Shown here in pieces: positions 52,090-61,928 of a DNA stretch of 64,000 bases. The stretch comes from Pachypanchax playfairii. Lineage: Eukaryota > Chordata > Actinopteri > Cyprinodontiformes > Aplocheilidae. A model generated the notes under the pieces. It searched no databases. It saw only the letters and a list, made by a program, of their open reading frames with translations, and had not been told where the DNA came from. The stretch spans positions 6,562,083 through 6,626,082 of the forward strand of contig SSNP01000008.1 in the NCBI GenBank assembly GCA_006937955.1. Reading direction: 5' to 3'. The position numbers and the translations under genes are program-made. The first letter of the stretch is position 1, and each line of letters begins with the position of its first letter.

Positions 52090-52230
52090 ACTTGTGTTGA
52101 TGTTTTTTCCATTTCTCCCTCTCTGTGTGTCGCGCTACAAGTGTTTGATTCGCTGCCTTCTGTGCATATTAATGAGCAGGAGCAGTGGGCAGCTTTTTAA
52201 AAGCTGGCTCCCCCTTCCAAGTCGAACCAC
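52090..52230 (+). promoter_or_regulatory. cxcl14: cxcl14 core promoter (predicted)
   Basis: A TATA-like TTTTTAAAAG at 52194-52203 lies about 240 bp upstream of the start codon. Just upstream is GTGCATATTAATGAGC (52162-52177), which resembles a POU/octamer-homeodomain site. The sequence becomes GC-richer from about 52200 on. The transcription start is inferred about 25-30 bp after the TATA-like box, near 52225-52235. It was not determined from transcript data. Confidence 0.55.
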
Positions 52231-52444
52231 AGAGACGGAGCTGAACTACGGACGTCCAGGCGCTCAGGACGCACAGAGTTCTCAGTCAGCGCCCAGAGAC
52301 CCTGAACACGCGGAAACCCTTTACTCAGCACTCCTACATCTCTCCAGTTCTATAGTGGATCTTATCCGCATCCCGAAACACTTTTTTTGCGCAGTTTTTC
52401 GTCGAGGATTTACATTTTTTGGAACTTTCTTTCAACCTTAAGAC
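52231..52444 (+). other. cxcl14: cxcl14 5' UTR (predicted)
   Basis: From the inferred start to the first ATG of the transcript there is no ATG triplet, so the 99-residue frame uses the first start codon. The context is AAGACATGC, with a G at -3, which is acceptable for initiation. The 5' limit is an estimate. Confidence 0.5.
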
Positions 52445-55400
52445 ATGCATCGGTGCACAGTGGTGCTACTTCTCTTGGTGGTGTCCTTATACTTTTTGAG
52501 CGCAGAAGGTAATTTGTTTAAGTTTGACGTTATTTTTTAAATGCACATAAACTTTTGTGTATGTGTAACTAATAACAAACAGTTGGAGACTTAAGGTGTA
52601 GTTTCATCTTCAGTTATCAACAAAGTCTGAAGCATTCTGAACACACAACTTCCTTTAGAGCTTAGTTTCTAATATTTTATGGTAATAAAAGAGAAAACTT
52701 AGATACAAAGTACTTTAAAACAAACTCTAACTGTCTATCAACTCTGTTTTGCACCATATTGCTAAATCTGAGCTGAACTAATGAAAGTCAGTATTTCTCT
52801 TATTTCTGTGTTTTAGAATTGTGTCCAACTGTAAAACTGAACATATTTATTAGTCAGTTGCCTGTTGATTTGTTTTGGCTTTAGTCTGTTCATTTTGCAG
52901 CATCAGAGCAGGAAACTGACAGATATTTTGCATTAAACTCCTGGTCTTTAGGTTTCCATGTTTGTTATTGTATAGTCTGTTTTGTTTTACCATATTTTAC
53001 TCTATTTATTGGGGCTTTTGTAACACAGTCACTTACCATATTCTAATTGCAAGCAAACTGGGGTTAAAGTATCTCACGCCAGAAAAATGTAAACATACTT
53101 GTTTTCTGTTTGAGTAAAATATTGGAGCTGCTTCGTGTTTCCTGTTTTATTTGGCAGTTGTTGTCCCGTGTGTTTGTCCTTACTGCTTGCTCCTCTGTGG
53201 GTGTTTCTGACAGATTTAGAGTTTGGGGGTCAACACAGATAGCAGGTGATGGATTGAGGAAGCCTTGGTGTATCTGGGTCATCACAAATCTACAGCCCAG
53301 GAAAACCAATTTTCTCTGCTTCTTTATTCTGCAACATTGAGTTGTGACCGCTGTACAACTGGAGCTGAGAACGATGATAAATGTTGAATTGCTTTAGAAA
53401 TGTGATAAAAGTAGCTGCTTACAGTATATTTTCTAAACAAAATGTTTATTAGAAAGCAAAGATAAAGTTTGGAGAGTTGAAGAGAGTTGACATGACAATA
53501 ATCTTTTGGCTTTTGTGCAGTAATTTTGCACAACCAAATCCCCCAAATACCTTCACTTTCATTAGAATATCACTGTGACTCGAGCGGAAGCAATTAGGAA
53601 ACTATTTTCTATTATTTTCAGTCACTGAAAGCCTCCTGGGTTGTTGTTCTCTACATAGACTGATAAGAACAGAACTCTGTCTAATGTGTGATTCTTTCCT
53701 TGACAGCTTATAAGTGTAGGTGCACCAGAAAAGGACCAAAGATCAGATACAAGGATGTGCAGAAGCTGGAGCTCAAACCCAAACACCCATACTGCCAAGA
53801 GAAGATGATATTGTGAGTAATACCTACATTTTTGACAGTTTGTTCATCTGCTACCTTTTAAACATTTTTATTTTATTTCATACAACTTGACACTTGTTTT
53901 CCTTTTTTAATTTTTTTTAGATTTTATTTACTCATCTTCCCTTTTTCATTCTTCTCTTAACATTTTGAATTTCTCCCTTTCTTTGCCAGTGTAAATACAA
54001 ATCGTACCATCAGCTGATGATCTGCCAAATTACACTTATTGCTGCCATGACTTTAAATTTTAAGAAACATATTTGTCAGTTTATATGAGCATTATAAATC
54101 GACTGACATCTGTTTGAAAGAGCTCAGAGCAGTTTACTCTGTGACAAGGATTTAATTATGCCCCACCTCCAGAAGGTGGGAATTTATCAACTGGAAAGGT
54201 GGGCGGATAAGAAACACACGTTTCCAGAACCTAGCAAAACATTCAGGCACTTTCAGTTTGACATTGTGATTAATTCACCAGGCTTAAAGCACTAAAAATA
54301 ACCATTTTAGCAGTACAACCTATCCCTATCTAAACAGTGTATCAGTGTTGCTCAGTTTTTGTAGTAGACATGTTAAAAGCAGTGGGACATTTCACCCCAA
54401 CCTCTCGCCACACTCAAAGGTCTTACCTTTAATTCTAGACTGTCTGTTTGAGCCATCCACCCATTGTCTCTCAGCCATCTGACCTTTAACCCATGAAATC
54501 ACAGCTCAGACACACAGACAGTTATTATGTTCAATTTGAACCCTTGTGGAATGCAGCATGAACCTCCCTGTTGATAACAGAGTCTCCTATTCTGCAGGTC
54601 CGTATACAGACTTGAAGAAACCAGCAGCTTGTAGAGACACACCAAAAGCTATGATAAAAATGCTCTTACCTCTGTGAGTTCAAGAAAAGGTCACACCAGT
54701 AAGATTTAAGAGTTTTGATCAGTGTGTGGAATGTATTTGAAGTTTAGAATCAAAGTCACGCCGGGGCACAGCAGATGGGAATGTTATGTCAGCCTCCGGG
54801 GAGTTCGTTTTGTGTTCAAGTCACAAACTCTGCTGCCACCTGCTGCCAAATTACAATCACACACAGAACATTGGCTGGGCAACAGAATGGAACAGTTTGT
54901 GTGAATGTCTGTTTATTCAACAGTTGTGAAATACACTTAACTTTTTTATTTGAATCTTATTAGAATTTATTAAAAATAGACATATGCATTAAATTGAATA
55001 AGCTGACATGTATCTGTTTCCAGGAGAATGTATAGAACTTTTTTAATTTGCCTTTATTTAAACACTCATTGTAAATTTACCGATTTTATATTTTATATCA
55101 TTTTATTTAATTGTAAAAACAAATAATTTCTGTGGCAGTGCCAGTAATTGGTAATAATTTGCTTTTTACAATGACCAGATTATGTTACATGCAATGAATT
55201 GAGTAAGACACTCAGGATTATGATACAAAAATAAATAAATAGCAACAATACCTGCCTTTATATGTTACTCAGTGTATAAACCTTAAAACTAATTGGATTT
55301 AGTTGATTTTTGAGATTTAGTCACATATCAGTTATAGGATTTCTAGTGTGTTCATTCAAAGAACAAACAAAACAACAGAGACATTCTTCAGCTCACAGAC

Positions 55401-57783
55401 ATTTATCTGTGTGTGTTACCTGTCACGCAGTCATCATTCAAGGCTGCTCTATTAGCATGAGATGGGGGCCACCCGCCGTGAGAGTCCGGTGAAAAATGAG
55501 CCTCAGCAGGCTCCGGAAAGCCACGGAAAGAATGAAAGCAGGAGAGAAATGAGTATGAGACTCCCTTCTCTGGGTGTTTGGCTCATGGCTCTCAGTTTGG
55601 CATTCTGAGCGGCAGCTCCAAAGCACAAACACACACAAGCAGGGAGCCCCGTATGTCTCTGTTTTTTTCTTATTTCTTCTTGTTTTATTCATTTACCTTT
55701 TCTTTTGTCTTTTCTAAATTCAATCTTTTCCAATTTAACCTCTTCCTTCTCTTTTATTTCATATTCACTCTTTTTTTATTCTAATCACTCAAGAGCTTTT
55801 AAAGCCACGGCGTTCAGCTGCCCAGGTGAATGATAATGAGCAGGAACCAAAGCTCAAATTAACACAGTAATGAGGTTAAATTTTCCCCCTGTTGAGCAGC
55901 TTTGCAGATATGAGTCCACTCGCATGCATGCATACACAAGCAGTACACATTTTATAAAGGCCAGTTCTTCCACAACAAAGCACACACAGCAATCCAACTG
56001 AAGCCTTAATGGACAGACAAAGTGACTACTGAATAGGCAGGGAAAAAAAAGTTGCAGAACACTTTAATTGAATTCTTATTGTGACTGACTTTAAGAATCA
56101 GGTCTTTTATGCCTGAGTCATTTAGCATTCAAGATCTGATGAGACTTTGACTGTGTTAGACGATCGAGAGGCCCACCTTTTATATGTGGCTGAATATGCC
56201 ACATGCAGGCAGACTGTCTCCGTTATTACCTCCAATGGAGGGCTGCAGACAGACTGCTTGATTCAACAAGCTTAGATGTCACATTATTAAATGGCAACTC
56301 CATAATATTGCTTCTTTGCCAAGAAGTTGACCAAGTTGTGTATGCTGATCTTTAGAATTGTGGGAGCATATTACTGTGGGAATTTTATCAGTGGCAACAA
56401 AGAATACAACCACAGCTAGAGCACTGTGCATTCATAGGACTTTAAATGGCTTTTAGATGGTTTGAAATAGTGTTCTTGCTGTATTCAGCTCCATAGAAGT
56501 GTTTGTTCTTGTAGGGGATCTCTTTCTTCTTATTGTCAAACTTATACAACTTTTTCAAAGCCACATGGCTGAACTACTGTATGAATGCACAAACAGAGAA
56601 CAGAATGCTGACGTGAAGCCAAAAGGATGAATTTAACAGTCTTGCAGTTTTGTCTTAAAATGTTCTATAATGAATCAGCTTTTGCTTTTGATTCACATTT
56701 GTTTTCTCTTATTATAAAACAGATCGCATTTTTGTGTCCTGGCCCTCTTAACTTACAACAAATCCTGATCGACATGTTTTATCATACCATGTTTTTAGCT
56801 GTGTTTTTTTTTTCCAAACTTTTAAATGTTCTTTCCTCTCTGCTCCATGTCTCAGTGTGACGATGGAGAATGTGTCTCGGTTCAAAGGACAGGAGTACTG
56901 TCTTCATCCCAAACTTCAGAGCACTAAGAATCTGGTCAAATGGTTCCGTATCTGGAAGGACAAGCACAGGTAACAGCCTACAAAATCACCACTGACGAAC
57001 TCAGAAAATAGACAATATTTTTGTGGAAATGTAACTGGTTTAAAGCTTAATGCCATTATACTTAATACTGTAGTTGACTAATTATAAAATTTCAGATGAA
57101 TGCTACTGTGGCCGATATTCAGTCAACATAATTGTAGGTGAAACATACAAATTGCATCCGAAATAATAAAATGTGAATAAAAATTAAACATTTTAGGAAA
57201 TATCCTTCCTGAAAGTAATGAAAACCTCTTTACTTACATCTGGCTATCTTAGCTTAGCATAACCATTGCTTTGTACACAGGTCTTCTAACTAATGGCTAC
57301 TTGGAGACTCACTCTGGTGGGACCTTCAGGAAAACCAATTTTTTAAAACTACTAACACACATGCACAATGAATAAAAAAAGAATACGAGCAGGGGATAAT
57401 CAGAATACTTGAAGGAGAAGTAAATGCTGAATGAACTTAATTTCCCTTTGGGGATTAATAAAATATTTTTGATTGATTTGATTGATTGATGAATGTTGTT
57501 TTTCACATAATTTTTTTTAAATTTTTTTTATTGTTTGTTTTGAGCTGATGTTTCACCTGAGAATAATAATTAAAAAAAACATTAGCATGGAAACCAGCTG
57601 AATTAACCTTTGTTAAGTGAGACTGTAAGTCAAAGACCGTTTCTAGATCTTCCCTCTACAGTTTGTAGATCTTAGATTCATTCAGTGAAGCTCAGACAGC
57701 TTGAGGTTTGTCTGTAAACAAATTTGAGTTAAAAAAATGATTAAACTGTCTCTGCTTTACTCTCCAGGGTGTACGAAGCCTAA
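52445..57783 (+). CDS. cxcl14: C-X-C motif chemokine 14, four coding exons
   Basis: Secreted chemokine of the CXC class; in mammals it is constitutive in epithelia and nervous tissue and attracts myeloid cells. Coding exons are 52445-52508, 53707-53812, 56856-56969 and 57768-57783, all with GT donors and AG acceptors. They give 99 codons plus TAA, the usual CXCL14 length. Residues 1-22 are a hydrophobic signal peptide (VVLLLLVVSLYFLSAEA), leaving a 77-residue mature protein starting YKCRC, as in mammals. The four chemokine cysteines are C25, C27, C51 and C72, and no ELR precedes the CXC. Hallmarks of CXCL14 rather than other CXC chemokines are the short N-terminus before the first Cys, RKGPKIRY, the VSRFK insertion (VSRYR in human) at 63-67, GQE.CLHPKLQST, and a C-terminus ending RVYEA (RVYEE in human). 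N62-V-S is a potential N-glycosylation site. No frame damage is seen, so it should be functional. Confidence 0.98.
52509..53706 (+). other. cxcl14: cxcl14 intron 1
   Basis: 1198-bp intron with donor GG/GTAATT and acceptor TTCCTTGACAG. It splits codon 22 (phase 1) just after the signal-peptide coding region. No repeats or other genes recognised within it. Confidence 0.93.
53813..56855 (+). other. cxcl14: cxcl14 intron 2
   Basis: 3043-bp intron with donor ATT/GTGAGT and acceptor CCATGTCTCAG. It splits codon 57 (phase 2). It is the largest intron and includes GC-richer, complex stretches at 55430-55660, 55790-55930 and 56100-56290 that may be regulatory. Open frames in it have no recognisable domains. 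Confidence 0.93.
55430..55660. promoter_or_regulatory. candidate intronic enhancer in cxcl14
   Basis: GC-richer block inside the AT-rich intron 2, with clustered CpG (CACCCGCCGTGAGAGTCCGG, GCTCCGGAAAGCCACGG) and no repeat signature. Function is inferred only from composition and position. Confidence 0.3.
56970..57767 (+). other. cxcl14: cxcl14 intron 3
   Basis: 798-bp intron with donor CAG/GTAACA and acceptor TTTACTCTCCAG. It splits the Arg-95 codon (phase 2), leaving only VYEA and the stop in the last coding exon. It contains a retroposon 3' stub at 57439-57495. Confidence 0.93.
57439..57495 (+). repeat. retroposon 3'-end stub with ATTG repeats
   Basis: AATTTCCCTTTGGGGATTAA plus TAAAATATTTTT and then (GATT)n-type tandem repeats (57471-57495). 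It is the plus-strand form of the same teleost retroposon terminus seen at 51701-51753, inserted in cxcl14 intron 3. Confidence 0.62.
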
Positions 57784-58985
57784 AACGCTGGCTTCACAGA
57801 ACACACAGATCAAGTGAGACCAGGACTGTTTTGTGAAGTACCAGATCTGATCTCTGGTGACGCTGTTCTTCTTCAGTCTAACACCTATAAAGCACATTTA
57901 AGAGTTATTTGTAGTTTCTATATAACATGATGGGCTTGTTTCATTCTCCCATCAGCCTAGTTACATCACTCATATTTCCAGTCTTTACAACAGTTGTTCT
58001 AATTGTCGAGAAAGGAGGACACACACCATCTGTATTCAGACAGATTTAAGTTTGTTCAGGTGTTATTTAAAGGAACATTTCCTTGCTTTACTTCTTCTGA
58101 AAATTATATGAACGTTTGATAAAACAACAAACATTTATTTGCAAAATACAGAACAGAGTATCCTGAATTTATTTCTTCACAGTCAGATTTTGAGAATCTG
58201 TTTAACTGTTTATGATGCTGTAGTTGAAATGCAGTAATAATGTAAATTAGATTGTATTTTTTAGAAGAAACTCGGTGTGTAGTTACATTTGATGCAGATG
58301 TTCACACACTGCGAGACATTTCACCACTGTGTGTTTATGATTGTGTGACTGTGTTTGTAAGTGACCCACAAGAATTTACTACTACCATACTCTCCTTCAA
58401 TCTGCAGGGCGTAGATTCGACAAATAATAAAATAAACAAATAAACTACAATATATTTGCCACTGCTCCATGAAACACTGTGTTTTTAGTAAATAAAAAAT
58501 GATAATTAAATTGTACAGAAGGCAACCTGTTACGATACATACTTTTATTAGTTTACCATATTTAGGAATCGCTTGAGATAAATGTGTAATGATACAATAT
58601 TTCATATGAACTGTATGTACCACTTGGACAAAGTTGCATATAGTAGCAATAAGGCTAGTTGTCCATTTTTATTTTATTTGTGTTACCATCCCCTTTGATA
58701 TTACTTACAAATGGTATCTCTTCCCATCATTCAGCTTTCATTCTGTTTATGAGATTTTTTTTTACCACTTGGAGTTGTAGAAATTTAGAAAACAAATAAA
58801 TACTTTTAATAATCTAAAAGGTCTAATGAGTCTAATAGTTTTTAACTATTCATTCTCAGTGGAACTCAGCAGCACAATGAAATGAGCCATATCAGATTTT
58901 AACAACATGGATGACACTGGTTTTATGCTTTGTATGATTTTTCTTCATTTGATTGCTGACAATAAAACATGTTTAATTGATTCAG
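57784..58985 (+). other. cxcl14: cxcl14 3' UTR (predicted)
   Basis: About 1.2 kb after the stop. Poly(A) signals AATAAA occur at 58426, 58431, 58491, 58796 and 58961. The last is followed by a T- and G-rich stretch (TTTTTGTTTTGAAGG, then TTGTGTTGTTATC) as expected downstream of a cleavage site, so I place the main end near 58980. Several ATTTA pentamers are present (for example ACATTTATTTGC near 58130), which could destabilise the mRNA. The end is not transcript-verified. Confidence 0.6.
58961..58966 (+). terminator. cxcl14: likely distal poly(A) signal of cxcl14
   Basis: AATAAA in GCTGACAATAAAACATG, followed within 30-60 bp by a T/GT-rich stretch. It is the strongest of the five candidate signals by downstream context. 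Confidence 0.6.
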
Positions 58986-58989
58986 AGTT

Positions 58990-61184
58990 TTTGTTTTGAA
59001 GGTGGAAATTGTGTTGTTATCAGAATAATAAACATTTAATTAGCATTGGGAAAAATAACTTTTAACATTCAAAGTAAACAGTTTAGGAAAAATTCCAATA
59101 TGGAAGTTTGAATGTCTACTAACTTTATCACAACTGTGATGCATTTTCTTACCACTGCAGACAGTTCAGGCATGTATCTGCACATACATAGTTCATTTTC
59201 TTGAAGAACGTGCATTAATTTTTTTGTACTTTATAATAAATTAAGTATTAAAAATTATTTTCAAAAAAAGGACTGATATGTTGGTATGAACATTAGCTGA
59301 CCAAACACCAAACCTGACTAGATGAGTGAAACAATGTTTATACAACAGCTCAAGTTTTTATTTTATTTAATGAAAGTAATAATGTAACTAAAATGAAAAA
59401 GATGTACTAATAATAAGGATGCATTTGTATAAACTGAAAACATGTGCTGACACTGCTGTATGACAGTATTCCACCAGGTGACACTATAAACTCATTTTAC
59501 CAACTTTATTTGTAAAATGCATAATTTATATTTTATACAACAAAAACTGTCATGTGTACGTACAACCCCTTAAATGTGAGGAAAATATACTAAATAAAAT
59601 ACAGATTAAATCTAAGGAAAGAGACAACATCAGCATGAAGCATCAAGGAAAGCTGCAGTATTTGCACCAACATGGAAATTGCTGCTAAAATTGTAGTATT
59701 TGTTATATGTTAAATAATTCAATCACAACTGTGCAAACTTTATCTACCAATAAAGACAGCAACATAGAGATTAAAGACTACAATTTATTTTATCAATACC
59801 TTGACAATGCATCTGGGCTGCCCAAGTGTCAAGAAATTAATAAAAACACCCTGTTATCAAAGTAAAATACACGAGTAAGTTAATGAAATTACATCATATT
59901 AAAAAGTGTGTGTAAAATATTTTATATGCTTTTAATTTTGTGTATATAACCTCAATTACATAAACACTCAGTGTAAGAAATCAGTTAATTCAGTTACTGG
60001 TTAAAAGTGGAATCTGTTTGAAAAACAGATGAGAAACATGTGAGTTATAATTGTTATAAACTGTAAGTGAAAGAGAAATGAAACACAGAGACATGAAAGA
60101 TGTTTCCACTCCTTCCTGTCTGCTGCTATCTGAAAGGCGGGGTCATTAGTTTGCATCCTTATGGCAAACCATTTTATCATTAAATATCAAGACAGTTTCC
60201 TCACAATTTGACTATTCCTAATTGAAATAGTGTTTATACTGTCCAGAAAGCCCCTCATCCTAAACACAATGTATATTTTGGATATCTTAAGTATAATTCT
60301 TTCAAACGCAAATGTTTTTTTGCAGTCATGTGACTCAGTTTTTCAGGTACACTAATTCACACGCATGGTGTATACTTCCTGGTTAGAAAGTACATGGAAA
60401 AAAAAAATGTCTGTCATAGAAGAAATTAGCTAAAAGGAGCTAAAAAGCCCAACACACAAAAAATAGTTTGAAATGTGTAAAATTGTGAAAGTGGATGGTA
60501 AAAAGACTTTTTACATCATTGCAGTTATTAAGTTAATCAGATGTTCCTGAGCTCATGAGTTGACTGTTCTGTAACCTTCAGGTGATTAAGACGCAGTTCA
60601 CTGTCACACCACCTCTGAAAGATCAATAAATCAAGATGTGTGTCTCTAAATCTGTTGAAAATTACTTAAGTGTGACATTTTCAATTGACCTGTCTCAATC
60701 TCTTCTTATTAAAAATGTCATGTTCAAATAAAATCTAATTAAGATTGTCATTGTTTTCGTTCATTGTATAATAAAAAAGAAGCTATGATTTCCTGTTGAC
60801 GTGCACTGCTATTTTATTTTTAAAGCCAGAGTTTGCGCAATAGAAAATGAAAGTTCTTTGTACTCACGTGCACACGCTCATGCTGTTTTTTAGGCATCAG
60901 ATTACTACATACACCTAAATGCATTACAAAACTAAACATTTGAACATGCAGCGGTGAAACAAGACCTGTGTGAATCAACAAAATTCAGCATTTTGAAAAT
61001 AATGTCTGAGATGTATTGTTTTAGCTTCAACTTCCTCTTTACTTTGTCTAGTAATACGTGTTGATGTTATCACAAAAAAGATTAGGATAACTAAATATTT
61101 TAAGCAATTGTCTTTAGAAATGAAGCTTCGTGACATAGCTGAGCTGTTATTATTACAACATAAACTTTATTACAAGATAATGGC
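58990..61184. other. intergenic, no gene seen
   Basis: AT-rich sequence downstream of cxcl14. No exon or confident repeat recognised. Confidence 0.5.
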
Positions 61185-61290
61185 CCTATGATAGACTGAC
61201 AACCTGTCCATGATCTATCCCACCTTTTCAACCCCTCCTCAAAGCTGATCAGGAACTAGTGAGTAAAAAAAAAAAAACAAATGGATCCCA
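61185..61290 (+). repeat. SINE-like repeat tail, diverged
   Basis: ATGATAGACTGACAACCTGT, then CTATCCCACC, GCTGATCAGGAACTAGTGAG and AAATGGAT follow the order of the common teleost repeat tail (GACAGACTGGCGACCTGTCC...CCCGCC...GATAGGCTCCAGC...GGATGG). It is the same family as 37115-37490 but only the 3' third is present. Confidence 0.55.
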
Positions 61291-61559
61291 GTTTAACAAA
61301 TAACTTATTGTCTTGAGATAATGTAATCCATGGCCTTTCTTGTTTTTCTTTAACTTGGAAGACTGTGGCAAACACATCTTTAGATATTAAATATGAAAAT
61401 GGTTACTAGAACTTTAGGAGAATATCATTAAATACTTTAGTTGTGAAGACCTTGAATTAGTAGTAGGAATGTCATTTTAAATACTTTTTAATTGTTGGGG
61501 GTCGACGGATTGATTACAGCTTCTACTCATGAAAAATAATGGACAAAAAGGTTTTGTGA

Positions 61560-61928
61560 CCTTAGTGTGATAGTATGTAATAACGGCCTGTCATACCCAG
61601 AGCGAAGTATTTGGCAGCTGTCTCCGGCAGTGCTGACAGTAAAAGGGGCGGAGCCTGTATTTGGCAGGTTCGTCCCTCTGAGGGTGTGTATGTGTGTGCG
61701 AGTCTCTCTAAGCAACGACTTGCAAACGGGCATCCAAGCCAGTTCGATCTAAAAGAAAGAAAAAAGCAGGAACCACAATTTTATCGTGTGTCTTTGCAAT
61801 GTTCCCGACGATATTCACACGCCGTCTGCTTTGATCTCGTCGAAGTTGCCGTCTCTACAGACATCGGCCACAGAAAGCAAACCAGAAATTAATGCATCGA
61901 GCTTCACGTTCCTGTTTGTTTTGACCTG
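61560..61928 (+). promoter_or_regulatory. candidate promoter and non-coding first exon of a downstream gene
   Basis: A GC-richer, CpG-containing block in AT-rich surroundings. An Sp1-type GC box GGGGCGGAGCC lies at 61645-61655. Some 270 bp later the sequence reads TTTTGACCTG/GTAAGG, a strong splice donor at 61929. Downstream are GCTAAC-rich stretches often seen in teleost 5' regions. No long coding frame is present, so it would be a 5' UTR exon. The gene it would serve is not in the window and cannot be named. A CpG-rich non-genic block is the alternative. Confidence 0.4.

Noticed and set aside
52094..52441. 115-residue open frame just upstream of cxcl14
   Set aside because: It spans the predicted promoter and 5' UTR. 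Its ATGs lie upstream of the TATA-like box or inferred start, and it has no domain.
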